The notes under the pieces were generated by a model. That model was given only the letters and a program-made list of their open reading frames with translations, made no database searches and had not been told where the DNA came from. DNA of 35,958 bases from Lachnospiraceae bacterium UBA7202 (GTDB taxonomy: Bacteria; Bacillota; Clostridia; Lachnospirales; Lachnospiraceae): NCBI GenBank assembly GCA_002490705.1, contig DKUO01000020.1:682-36639 (forward strand), in the 5' to 3' direction. Below are positions 1 to 7,805 of this stretch, one piece after another. The position numbers and the translations under genes were made by a program. Position 1 is the stretch's first letter, and every line of letters starts with the position of its first letter.

Positions 1-12
1 ATAAATTTATAC

Positions 13-48
13 TTCCGTAAGTGCAAAAGATGTGTTATACTTACGGAA
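13..48. promoter_or_regulatory. 9-bp inverted repeat upstream of the RHH gene
   Basis: The arms TTCCGTAAG (13-21) and CTTACGGAA (40-48) are perfect inverted repeats separated by 18 bases. They end 23 bases before the ribbon-helix-helix start codon at 72. A TATACT hexamer (36-41), preceded by TG one base upstream (an extended -10), overlaps the right arm. Ribbon-helix-helix proteins often bind such sites and repress themselves, so this may be an autoregulatory operator. That role is inferred. Confidence 0.45.
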
Positions 49-71
49 ACAGACAAATGGAGGGCTTGCGA

Positions 72-338
72 ATGTCGGGAGATAAGAAGGCAGGAGAGCG
101 GCAGGGAAAGAAAACAACCATACCACGGGGACCGGCGGCAACCGCAGCGAAAAATAAATACCGTGATAATAACTATGACCGGGCAGAACTTGCAATGCCA
201 AAAGGTATGAAAGCGGCAGTCCGTGAAATTGCAAAGCAGCAGGGGCAGTCATTTAATGAATATGTATGCACAGCAGTTAAAGAAAAGGTGCAGCAGGACA
301 CCGGGGAGCAGCTGGCATGGGAGAAACATAAAGACTAG
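72..338 (+). CDS. Ribbon-helix-helix (Arc/MetJ-like) DNA-binding protein
   Basis: The protein has 88 residues. Residues 1-35 are basic and low in complexity; the second half reads as a ribbon-helix-helix fold, with a short strand (AELAMPKG) followed by two helices (MKAAVREIAKQQG and SFNEYVCTAVKEKV). Proteins of this kind act as small dimeric repressors or as accessory factors of mobile elements. The start at 72 is preferred over an in-frame ATG at 21 because GGAGGG (59-64) sits 7 bases before it. A zinc-ribbon gene follows 18 bases downstream, so the two are probably cotranscribed. The context (short accessory genes, then a truncated chromosomal gene) suggests DNA from an integrated element. 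The fold is fairly sure; the regulatory target is unknown. Confidence 0.7.
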   Translation: MSGDKKAGERQGKKTTIPRGPAATAAKNKYRDNNYDRAELAMPKGMKAAVREIAKQQGQSFNEYVCTAVKEKVQQDTGEQLAWEKHKD

Positions 339-356
339 GGAAAGAGAGGAAAGAGC

Positions 357-743
357 ATGGGAAACAAAATTGAAAATCCAGCCGAATGGATAGGGCATGA
401 GATTGAAGAATCGCTGGTAACGGACAGCAGCGGCGGCGGGGTAGAAAAAGAATTATGTATCGTTTCAACGGTAAATGAAGATAGACCAACTTCTTTTTAT
501 AGGGTAAAGAAAAGGGGGGAGAAAACGGAAAATTTTACAGAGTGGGTGGAAGCGGTAGAGTGCTACAATGATGATATGTTTTCAAAGGAAACAGAAACGC
601 CATACAATATAACATTCTTAAAACTTGGGGGAAAGGATGGACAATGCCCCAAATGCAATAGAATGGTGTCAAGTCTGGTAAATGGAGAAAATAGGCCATA
701 CACAAAATGCAGAAGTTGTGGAGTGCGATTGAGATGGGAATAA
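357..743 (+). CDS. Hypothetical protein with C-terminal zinc ribbon
   Basis: The protein has 128 residues. The N-terminal hundred residues are acidic and match no family that I recognise. The C-terminus carries two CxxC knuckles, C97/C100 (CPKC) and C118/C121 (CRSC), spaced as in a zinc ribbon, so it probably binds one zinc ion. A purine-rich AGAGGAAAG ribosome site precedes the ATG. It lies 18 bases after the ribbon-helix-helix gene and is followed at once by a strong terminator, so the pair forms a closed two-gene unit. It is probably cargo of a mobile element; no function can be assigned. Confidence 0.65.
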   Translation: MGNKIENPAEWIGHEIEESLVTDSSGGGVEKELCIVSTVNEDRPTSFYRVKKRGEKTENFTEWVEAVECYNDDMFSKETETPYNITFLKLGGKDGQCPKCNRMVSSLVNGENRPYTKCRSCGVRLRWE

Positions 744-746
744 AAG

Positions 747-780
747 AACCCCGGAGGGCAGCAGTTTCCGGGGCTTTTTC
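747..780 (+). terminator. Rho-independent terminator after the zinc-ribbon gene
   Basis: The stem arms CCCCGGA (749-755) and TCCGGGG (767-773) are followed by CTTTTT (774-779). It lies 5 bases after the zinc-ribbon stop codon and closes the two-gene unit. Confidence 0.9.
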
Positions 781-803
781 TATGTTATACTAACTGGACA
801 TTA

Positions 804-1049
804 CCCACCGGGGCATTGGATTCCCACGCTGCCAGACAGCTTTTAGACACCCTTGCTATGCTTTGTAGAGAGTACAGCGCAACAATATTGATGGTCACGC
901 ATGATGTCATGGCAGCCAGCTATTGTGACAGGATTTTGTTTATGAAAGACGGCAAAATAAAAGCTGCCTTAAACCGGGAACAGGAAAACAAACAGACCTT
1001 TTTCGCGGATATTTTAAAGGAAATAGAATGGATAGAGGGAGAAAGATAG
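804..1049 (+). pseudogene. C-terminal remnant of an ABC transporter ATPase (BceA/LolD type)
   Basis: Reading in frame from 804 gives PTGALDSHAARQLLDTL, which is the end of Walker B plus the D-loop (normally DEPTGALDS) of an ABC ATPase. The H-loop follows (MVTHD), then the usual C-terminus. Walker A, the Q-loop and the signature motif, roughly the first 160 residues, are absent. The sequence left of 804 (tatgttatactaactggaca) shows no ABC homology, so the break is abrupt and lies inside the DEPTG motif. A TTG at 816 could start translation, but the product could not bind ATP. The stop codon abuts the permease ATG at 1050, as in an intact operon. This was probably an MDR/bacitracin-type exporter ATPase truncated by insertion or recombination. 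Confidence 0.85.
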
Positions 1050-2372
1050 ATGTACTTGAAGTTGTCAATCCGTAATGCCAAGCGGTCTTTTATAAATTAT
1101 CTTTTATATGTTGTTACCATGACCGTCCTTTTGGCGATTATAGAAGTATCTAATTGTATAACCATTATAGGAGAATCAGCCGGTTTTCAAGTGATTTCTC
1201 TGCCATTGTTGATAGCAGCCATTCAAATAGTTTTAGTTGGATATATAGACACTTTCATGCTAAAGCAGCGGGCAAAAGAGTTTGCAAGTTATTTATTATT
1301 GGGTATGGGAAAAAAGAGATTAACCCGGCTGTTCCTATGCGAAGTCTTGTTGATTGGCTTCTGCTGCTATATAGCAGGAACAACAATAGGTTTTTCCATA
1401 TATGGGTTTTGGTATTTCCGTGAGCCATTGCACGAAATGAAACATTGCGGATTCCTTTATGGTAAAAGTATGTTATATACATTTCTGTTTTTTTGCCTTA
1501 TTGAAACAGTGTGTTCTTTTCGGTTGAAGCAACGCCTAGACAAGCTGCAAATAAGGGAGCTGATGTATGAAAAAAACCACAATCAAGGCGTAAAAAATAT
1601 AGGGAACCATAAAAAATGGGGCATTATTTTCTTTTTGTGTTTTGTGTGCTTCATTGGCTGCGTCTGGAGCATTGTTTTTTTGCCGGAAGGTTATATTGTT
1701 TATCCCGTATCTGTTGTAGCAATACCATTATTAGTATCCGTCTTTGCTTTTTACAAATGGGTGTTTGGGTATTTATATGCGTACAGGCGAAGGAACCCCG
1801 TTCAAATCTATCAAAAAGACAGGCTATATATTGCGGCAAATGTAACATCAAATTTCAAATCGGCTGCTATGGTTAATACTGTTTTTTGCATATGCTTTTT
1901 GTTTTCCGGGGCTTCTTTTGTAACTGGAATACTGATATTGCAGCCGGAATTTCAGCTTTTTGATACGGCTATGCGCCAGTGGATGGGAACGTCGCAAATA
2001 AGTATCTGTATTGTTTTTCTGGTTATTTATTTTTCGATACTGTCTTTACAGAATATTATAGAGATTAGGCAAAATTCAAAAAGCAATCAGATCATGCGAT
2101 GTATGGGGAAAAGTGATAAGCAGATAGTAAGACTTGTGAATCAGCAGATAGCAATTAAATTATTCTCTCCAATGATAATGGCTTTATTGATTATTTTATT
2201 CTGCATACCATTACTGAATGGAAAAATGAACTTAATATTGCCAGCTTCTTTGAATAATGTTCTGCTTAAATTAACTGGTGAGTTTGGTGCGTGTATTGTA
2301 GTTTTTTATATTTGCTATTTTAGAATTGTAAGTGCTATGGGCAAACGATATATATATCCCTCTGAATTATAA
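1050..2372 (+). CDS. FtsX/BceB-like ABC transporter permease
   Basis: This 440-residue polytopic membrane protein begins MYLKLSIRNAKRSFINYLLY, typical of BceB-type permeases of antimicrobial-peptide ABC transporters. Hydrophobic segments lie near residues 18-40, 50-70, 95-120, 140-160, 190-240, 275-300, 320-340, 370-395 and 410-430, resembling two FtsX-like halves. It is shorter than classical BceB (about 650 residues) because the large extracellular loop is missing. Its ATG follows directly after the stop of the ATPase remnant. Because that ATPase is beheaded, the permease has no functional partner here and may be orphaned or decaying, though its own frame is intact. The reading frame is certain; activity is doubtful. 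Confidence 0.8.
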   Translation: MYLKLSIRNAKRSFINYLLYVVTMTVLLAIIEVSNCITIIGESAGFQVISLPLLIAAIQIVLVGYIDTFMLKQRAKEFASYLLLGMGKKRLTRLFLCEVLLIGFCCYIAGTTIGFSIYGFWYFREPLHEMKHCGFLYGKSMLYTFLFFCLIETVCSFRLKQRLDKLQIRELMYEKNHNQGVKNIGNHKKWGIIFFLCFVCFIGCVWSIVFLPEGYIVYPVSVVAIPLLVSVFAFYKWVFGYLYAYRRRNPVQIYQKDRLYIAANVTSNFKSAAMVNTVFCICFLFSGASFVTGILILQPEFQLFDTAMRQWMGTSQISICIVFLVIYFSILSLQNIIEIRQNSKSNQIMRCMGKSDKQIVRLVNQQIAIKLFSPMIMALLIILFCIPLLNGKMNLILPASLNNVLLKLTGEFGACIVVFYICYFRIVSAMGKRYIYPSEL

Positions 2373-2410
2373 AAGGGGACAGCATAAAGCAGCGTCTTAT
2401 CGTTGCCCTG

Positions 2411-2440
2411 TTGATAAGTCAATACTAAATACCGTATAAT
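2411..2440 (+). promoter_or_regulatory. Sigma-A promoter for the 55-codon ORF and MBL hydrolase
   Basis: TTGATA (2411-2416) and TATAAT (2435-2440) are separated by 18 bases. The predicted start point lies about 23 bases before the ATG at 2470. Confidence 0.7.
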
Positions 2441-2469
2441 AAAGAAAAAAAACGAAGGGAATTGATACT

Positions 2470-2637
2470 ATGACACCCGTAGCACAGGCAATCAGAAATC
2501 AGGAAATCCTAAAAACTGAATATTCCAAAAAAGCAGCTATAGGGGCGTTATATGGCGAACTTTCCAAAGGAATAGGCAGCACAAATTCTCCTGCTCGCGT
2601 CCTCAGCGTGAACGCTTCGGAATGGAGGGAAAAATGA
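2470..2637 (+). CDS. Small 55-residue protein, unknown
   Basis: The ORF starts MTPVAQAIRNQEILKTEYSK and ends NASEWREK. AAGGG lies 10 bases before its ATG, and a good promoter stands just upstream. Its TGA overlaps the ATG of the MBL-fold hydrolase (ATGA at 2634-2637), so the two genes look translationally coupled. The N-terminal 36 residues look like a real helical protein, rich in Ala, Lys and Glu. The tail (STNSPARVLSVNASEW) differs in character and may derive from a rearrangement. I do not recognise the family. It could be a truncated element gene that now serves as a leader ORF. Confidence 0.45.
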   Translation: MTPVAQAIRNQEILKTEYSKKAAIGALYGELSKGIGSTNSPARVLSVNASEWREK

Positions 2638-3437
2638 AACTAACAATGCTTGGGACTGGTCATGCCCTTGTAAGAGAATGTTATAACACCTGCTTTGTGA
2701 TCGAAGACAATCAGAAATATTTTATGGTAGACGGCGGAGGCGGGAATACGATCCTTCATCAATTACAAAGTGCAGGATTTGACTGGATGGATATGCGTGA
2801 AATTTTTGTGACCCATAAGCACATCGACCATTTACTCGGCATTATTTGGATGATTCGCATCATCTGCCAGTCTATGTATCATGGCGAGTATCAGGGAGAA
2901 GCCAATATCTATGGGCATGAAGAAGTGATTGCTTTGCTTTTGGATATGGCTGGAAAGCTGCTTTTACCAAGAGAAACCAATTTTATCGGTAACAGATTAC
3001 ATCTGATCCCCGTTCATGACGGAGAAACGCGTGCGATAAACGGGAACCCGGTAACTTTTTTTGATATTGGTTCAACAAAAGCAAATCAGTTCGGTTTCTG
3101 TATGGAAATGCGCAATGGAGAAAAAATAACCTGCTGTGGCGACGAGCCTTACAATCCCTGCGAAGAAAAATATGCAAAGAACTGCCAATGGCTGTTGCAC
3201 GAAGCCTTTTGTCTTTCTTCCCAGGCAGATATTTTTAAACCTTATGAAAAGCACCATTCTACCGTAAAAGATGCCTGCCTGTTAGCGGAAGAACTAAATG
3301 TCGCTAATCTGATCCTGTATCATACAGAGGATCAAAATATCAAAGACAGAAAAGCATTATATACCGAAGAGGGATCGCAATATTTTTCCGGAAATCTGTA
3401 TATCCCAGACGATTTGGAAGTCATAGAATTGCGATAG
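2634..3437 (+). CDS. MBL-fold metallohydrolase (RNase Z-like)
   Basis: This 267-residue metallo-beta-lactamase-fold hydrolase has the metal site motif THKHIDH (HxHxDH) near residues 60-66, an upstream VDGGGG strand-turn, a CCGDEPYNP aspartate motif, and a distal histidine motif (EKHHST, then YHTED). The arrangement is that of the RNase Z/ElaC and phosphodiesterase branch, which cleaves phosphodiester bonds in RNA or small molecules with two zinc ions. The true substrate cannot be read from sequence. The start at 2634 is chosen over the ATG at 2622 because the ribosome site GGAGGG (2624-2629) overlaps the earlier codon. It is coupled by ATGA to the 55-residue ORF. No signal peptide is present, so it is cytosolic. 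Confidence 0.85.
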   Translation: MKLTMLGTGHALVRECYNTCFVIEDNQKYFMVDGGGGNTILHQLQSAGFDWMDMREIFVTHKHIDHLLGIIWMIRIICQSMYHGEYQGEANIYGHEEVIALLLDMAGKLLLPRETNFIGNRLHLIPVHDGETRAINGNPVTFFDIGSTKANQFGFCMEMRNGEKITCCGDEPYNPCEEKYAKNCQWLLHEAFCLSSQADIFKPYEKHHSTVKDACLLAEELNVANLILYHTEDQNIKDRKALYTEEGSQYFSGNLYIPDDLEVIELR

Positions 3438-3502
3438 CCCCCGACATCACATTTTCATAATTCCAGTTTTCTTTCCACCATTGCGCATATGTTCCTTTGT
3501 TT

Positions 3503-4579
3503 TTAATTTGTTTCCTCTATGCCAAAATCCTCACAGAACGCGTCCCACTGCGCCTCCCACTGCGCAGCCTCCTCCGTTCCCCTTCTATCCGGTATGCCGT
3601 ATCGGTCGTACAGGATATATGCCAGATCCGGGGACAGCTTCAAACTGCCCCTGTATGACATATGCGTGTCGTCAATATAATCTGTCGCCACATTCAGCTC
3701 TAATCTGTGTACGGCGTCATAACAATTATAATCAATCATATCCACGCCCCTGGACTCCAGATAGGCCTTCGTGGTCTCCCATCTCGCCGCATGGTCGTAA
3801 CTTTCTCCCAATGAAGGTGGAAATACTGCCGCTACCCGGATATCCTTTTCCTGACACAGCGCAATCAATTTATCATACCATTCCACGTTCAAAGCAGACA
3901 GCGGTTCCTCTGACGGCTCCGTCTCCCACATCGCCGGTGAAATATCATAGGGCTCCTTTTCCTCATAGGTTCCATTGATCAGCGTACATCCGTTATTATA
4001 ATCTTCATACAGATCATGATAGACATAATCCTCTTCAAAATTCTCCTCTTTCAGTTCATTCCATATACCATGATATCGAAGCATAGGAAACAGATAGGAC
4101 AAGGCCGACTGCTCCGGATCCATCTCATGAATATCCTTTATCATCTTCCATTTCAAGTCCCGATCCGGCATCGTCTCAACAATTTTTCGATACGGGGTTT
4201 CCCGCTCCGACGGCAGTTTTTCGTCATACAATGCGGAAAAATCACAGCAGACCACCTTCGGATTCTGATAGCGCAGAAGATATTCCAGCAGATAATAGGC
4301 GGAAAAAGCCGACGTATTGTCCGACATAGCGCAGTTAAAACTGGTAATTCCGTTGGTCTGAAACATAGCCAGTGGATAAACAGCTGTCTTTAAATCGCTT
4401 GATCCTAAAAAAATCACATCATAAGAATTCTCCGGCTGCTCCTTCATGTAAAGATTGGTCGAGTATGTATAAAAATCCCAACGGTAATGAAGCACCTTCT
4501 GCATCTGCATGAAGATCAGACAAAACCCAAGAAGAAACACAACTACCTTAACGCTTCCGATCGCTCTCTTTTTCACCAT
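3503..4579 (-). CDS. SGNH-family membrane-anchored protein (DltD/AlgX-like)
   Basis: This 358-residue protein has one N-terminal membrane segment (residues 9-26) and an extracytoplasmic SGNH fold. The nucleophile block is LGSSDL (S61 in GSS) and the Asp-His block is DDTHMSYRG (D303/H306). It matches DltD-type proteins that work beside an MBOAT acyltransferase to place acyl or D-alanyl groups on cell-surface polymers. It is the last gene of the ligase-MBOAT-SGNH operon, 12 bases after the MBOAT gene. AGGAGGG lies very close to the ATG, so the adjacent GTG codon (4574-4576) may be the real start. No carrier-protein gene follows. The SGNH family call is fairly sure; the substrate is inferred. 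Confidence 0.75.
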   Translation of the reverse strand: MVKKRAIGSVKVVVFLLGFCLIFMQMQKVLHYRWDFYTYSTNLYMKEQPENSYDVIFLGSSDLKTAVYPLAMFQTNGITSFNCAMSDNTSAFSAYYLLEYLLRYQNPKVVCCDFSALYDEKLPSERETPYRKIVETMPDRDLKWKMIKDIHEMDPEQSALSYLFPMLRYHGIWNELKEENFEEDYVYHDLYEDYNNGCTLINGTYEEKEPYDISPAMWETEPSEEPLSALNVEWYDKLIALCQEKDIRVAAVFPPSLGESYDHAARWETTKAYLESRGVDMIDYNCYDAVHRLELNVATDYIDDTHMSYRGSLKLSPDLAYILYDRYGIPDRRGTEEAAQWEAQWDAFCEDFGIEETN

Positions 4580-4591
4580 ACCCTCCTACCG

Positions 4592-6127
4592 TTAAAAAGC
4601 CTGATAGATAAAATCAGCGGAATGAAACTCCGGCCCGTAAATCCCGAATACAATAATGGAAAAAACAGCCGCATAATATACTGCATAGCGGAAAACAATT
4701 CCCTGCCGCATCAGCAGTTCCCTGAAATGAACACCCTTTTCATGCAGAATATCCACTATGATGACAAGCACGATACACGCGTATAGCAGGAACACGTTCT
4801 TATAATCCAGACCATACTGATAAATCGTCCCGTCAAACAGTGCGTGCGGATTGGCGTCCGCAAACATTCTCTGCAAAAGCTCACCGACCTGATACATATC
4901 TGCGGATTTTATGAGTATCCTGCCGAATACCAATATGGTAAATGTCCGAAGAATCGTAAAAATTTTCCATTTCAGCGTCTTATCGTCTACGTGCAGGGCG
5001 CTTTTCATCTTTTTATAAACCGGCGCAAGCAATACTGCACCTGCAACAAAGGCTGCCTGATATAAGCCGTATACGACATAGTTCCATCCCGTTCCGTGCC
5101 AGATTCCCACGATAATGAACACAATAAAAGATGCCAGCGCGGAAGAAAATGCTTTGGACAAATATTTGTTGGGAATCTTTTTAGAAACCTTCATGACCTT
5201 TCTGTTCAGGGCAATCGGGTAATAAATATATTTTTCCATAAATACGCCCAGAGAGATATGCCACCTCGCCCAGTATTCGGTTACGCTTCCTGAGACAAGC
5301 GGAGATCTGAAATTCTCTGTCAGCCGGATATCCAGCATTTCAGAAATGCCCATAATCACGTCAATCCCACCCGAAAAATCAGTGTAAATCTGAAAGCTGT
5401 AGAGAACCATAGCATAAAAAAGCAAAGGTCCCACTGCCGTATCGTCCTGAAGAATACCCATAACCAGAATGCCAATCCGATCCGCAATGACCACCTTCTT
5501 AAAATATCCCCACAGACATCTTTGCAGTCCCATGACCACTCTGTTTCCGTCAAAAGAATGTCTCTCTCTAAACTGCGGAGCAAGTTTTTGATATAAATTG
5601 ATCGGTCCTTCGATAATGGCAGGAAAATACGTCACATAGGTAAGAAAAAGGAGAAAGTTTTTCTCAGCGGGACATTTTTTGTGATAGATATCTGACAAAT
5701 AGCCGTAAAGCGCCAATGTATAATAGGACAGCCCGATGGGAACCACAAGCTCTGCCAGCGTGATATTTTTAGTGGCAAAACAATCCTGAAGCAAGTGATA
5801 CGTGTTTTGAAAAAACTTAAAGTACAACAGCAGCCCGATATCCAGAAAAGCGCCGAAAAACAATAAACCTCTTCCCTGATTTTTAGTCTTCTGTCCCCCT
5901 GTGCCGCCATTTCTCTGAATCAGCGCTTCCATCCGAAGCGCAATCCCATAAACGCACAGCGCCAGTACACCGACAAGCGCCGTCGCCGCCACGCTTGACA
6001 TGCTGACCATACAGACGATGCTGGCCGCCAGTATGACAAATTTTTGCAGATTCGTCTTCTGCACCGCATAATAAATGCAGAAAACAACAAAAACAAACAA
6101 TAAAAAGCTCAAAGATTTGATACTCAT
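4592..6127 (-). CDS. MBOAT acyltransferase (DltB/AlgI-like)
   Basis: This 511-residue membrane-bound O-acyltransferase has about ten hydrophobic segments. The conserved WARWHISLG (H290) and catalytic GIWHGTGWN (H344) are both present. The length matches AlgI-type polysaccharide acetyltransferases (about 500) more than DltB (about 400). It probably moves an activated acyl or aminoacyl group across the membrane to the SGNH partner encoded 12 bases downstream. The upstream gene, 20 bases away, encodes the adenylating ligase that would charge the donor. Either D-alanylation of a teichoic-acid-like polymer or acylation of an exopolysaccharide is possible. The MBOAT family is certain; the donor and acceptor are inferred. 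Confidence 0.9.
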   Translation of the reverse strand: MSIKSLSFLLFVFVVFCIYYAVQKTNLQKFVILAASIVCMVSMSSVAATALVGVLALCVYGIALRMEALIQRNGGTGGQKTKNQGRGLLFFGAFLDIGLLLYFKFFQNTYHLLQDCFATKNITLAELVVPIGLSYYTLALYGYLSDIYHKKCPAEKNFLLFLTYVTYFPAIIEGPINLYQKLAPQFRERHSFDGNRVVMGLQRCLWGYFKKVVIADRIGILVMGILQDDTAVGPLLFYAMVLYSFQIYTDFSGGIDVIMGISEMLDIRLTENFRSPLVSGSVTEYWARWHISLGVFMEKYIYYPIALNRKVMKVSKKIPNKYLSKAFSSALASFIVFIIVGIWHGTGWNYVVYGLYQAAFVAGAVLLAPVYKKMKSALHVDDKTLKWKIFTILRTFTILVFGRILIKSADMYQVGELLQRMFADANPHALFDGTIYQYGLDYKNVFLLYACIVLVIIVDILHEKGVHFRELLMRQGIVFRYAVYYAAVFSIIVFGIYGPEFHSADFIYQAF

Positions 6128-6147
6128 TTCATCTCATACCTGATTTC

Positions 6148-7659
6148 TCATATGTTGACATACTTATCCTTCAACGCTGCCCGGTCAATCTTGCCGTTTA
6201 AGTTTACCGGCATATCGCTGACTCTGTCATAAACATTGGGAAGCATATAACGGGGAAGTTTGTCCTTGAGCCTTTCCGTCATTTCCTTTGCCTCGATCTC
6301 TCCCTTATACACGGCAATGATCTTCTGGGATGCCTGGTCAAAGATACAGCATACCCGTTCTATCTGTTCCATGGAACTGATCGCCGTCTCAATTTCTCCC
6401 AATTCAATCCGGTGTCCCATATGTTTCACCTGGGAATCTTTCCGGGATAAAAAGACAATTTCCCCGTATCGATTGTATTTTCCGAGATCGCCGGTCCTGT
6501 ATATTCTTTCTCTGTAAGATTTCTGCAAAGGATTTTCCTGAAAAACTTCATCCGTTTTCCCCTGATTGTTATAATATCCCAACGCAAGGGAGCACCCTCT
6601 GACACAGATTTCCCCGATCTCATCTTCCCCGACCCTGTAGCCTTTTTCATTCAACAGCATTACATCCGTATTCTCACAGGCAAAGCCGATCGGAATGGGC
6701 TCATCATCTGCAAACTCCCTCTCAATTTTATAATAGGTACAATCACCCGTTGCCTCTGTTGGCCCATATAGATTTGCAAATTTTACATCCGGCAGAGCAC
6801 GCCGCCATATATTAAACTGTTTGGTCGGCATAACTTCACCGAGGAACATAACCTTTTTCAAATATTCCGGTTTCACCTTATCCAGAGTCCGGAAATTCGC
6901 GATCATACAAAGAACAGACGGCACCCAGTCGATACAGTTTACCTTATTTTCATTCAGGAAACGAACCAGCTGTGCCGGAAGAGAAAACAATTTTTTCGGC
7001 ACAATATACATCGTCGCGCCGCATCGTAAGGTCGCGTAAATATCCTTTACGGAAGCATCAAAATAAAACGGCGTCTGGTTGGCAAACACCTCCTCCTCCG
7101 TAAATTCAAATGTCTCGCACCACCATTCTGTAAAATTGATAACAGACCTCTGACTGACCAGTACGCCCTTCGGCACACCGGTAGAACCGGAAGTAAAGAT
7201 TGCATAGATGGGATCCTGATCAATTCTCACTCTGTTCCGTCTTGCCAGTTCCCCGGTATTGATTTCCTGTATCTGTAATAAATCTTCGATATAAAAAACG
7301 CGATACGCCTCTTCTATTTCCTTCGGGATTTCATCACGCCTTCTGGTCAAAACGACCTTGGCTTTCAGGGTATCCATGATAAGCTTTACCCGTGCATAGG
7401 GCATGGATATGTCGATCGGTACATAAAACGCTCCGGTATAAGAAACGCCAAGAAAACCCTCGATACATTCCACGCATTTATCCATATACACAGCGACAGG
7501 CGTTCCGATTCCGGCTTCCGTAAGCAGCCCTGTGGCAATTCTTTGCGCGTCCGCCTTTAATTCCCCAAAGGTAATGGCTCTGCTTTCATCGATATACGCC
7601 TCTTTTTCCCCGTAAAGCTCCGCCGTATTTTCCAAATAATCCAACACACTTTTTATCAT
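6148..7659 (-). CDS. DltA-like amino-acid adenylating ligase
   Basis: This 503-residue ANL-superfamily adenylation enzyme has P-loop TSGSTGVPKG (156-165), A4 motif FDASVKDIY (D201), A5 NLYGPTE (296-302), A7 YRTGDLG (387-393), A8 GHRIELGEIE (415-424) and the C-terminal catalytic lysine NLNGKIDR (K490). Length and motif layout match DltA, which activates D-alanine as its adenylate and loads it onto the carrier DltC. By the GrsA pocket alignment K205 takes the place of Trp239 and D306 of Cys331, which is not the usual D-Ala pocket, so another amino acid is possible. It heads the operon and is driven by the promoter at 7711-7739. No carrier gene is adjacent. A GAGGA site precedes the ATG. Confidence 0.85.
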   Translation of the reverse strand: MIKSVLDYLENTAELYGEKEAYIDESRAITFGELKADAQRIATGLLTEAGIGTPVAVYMDKCVECIEGFLGVSYTGAFYVPIDISMPYARVKLIMDTLKAKVVLTRRRDEIPKEIEEAYRVFYIEDLLQIQEINTGELARRNRVRIDQDPIYAIFTSGSTGVPKGVLVSQRSVINFTEWWCETFEFTEEEVFANQTPFYFDASVKDIYATLRCGATMYIVPKKLFSLPAQLVRFLNENKVNCIDWVPSVLCMIANFRTLDKVKPEYLKKVMFLGEVMPTKQFNIWRRALPDVKFANLYGPTEATGDCTYYKIEREFADDEPIPIGFACENTDVMLLNEKGYRVGEDEIGEICVRGCSLALGYYNNQGKTDEVFQENPLQKSYRERIYRTGDLGKYNRYGEIVFLSRKDSQVKHMGHRIELGEIETAISSMEQIERVCCIFDQASQKIIAVYKGEIEAKEMTERLKDKLPRYMLPNVYDRVSDMPVNLNGKIDRAALKDKYVNI

Positions 7660-7710
7660 GGCTTTCCTCTTTCGTGCAATATTGCAAATTAATTATATTT
7701 CCAGAGAATC

Positions 7711-7739
7711 AGTATACCATAACGCCTGTTTGAAATCAA
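7711..7739 (-). promoter_or_regulatory. Sigma-A promoter of the dlt-like operon
   Basis: On the minus strand TTGATT (7734-7739) and TATACT (7711-7716) are 17 bases apart, with a TGG extended -10. A 12-bp palindrome TGCAATATTGCA (7675-7686) lies in the 5' untranslated region and could be an operator. Confidence 0.8.
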
Positions 7740-7805
7740 TTGCCAGGTCTGCACCAACCAGCACCTGTAGTCATAACATAAATAAAAGCCCTCAGGAGCA
7801 ATTTT

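Noticed and set aside
3481..4393. Plus-strand ORFs opposite the SGNH/DltD-like gene
   Set aside because: They are Pro/Ser/His-rich shadow frames with no start signals.
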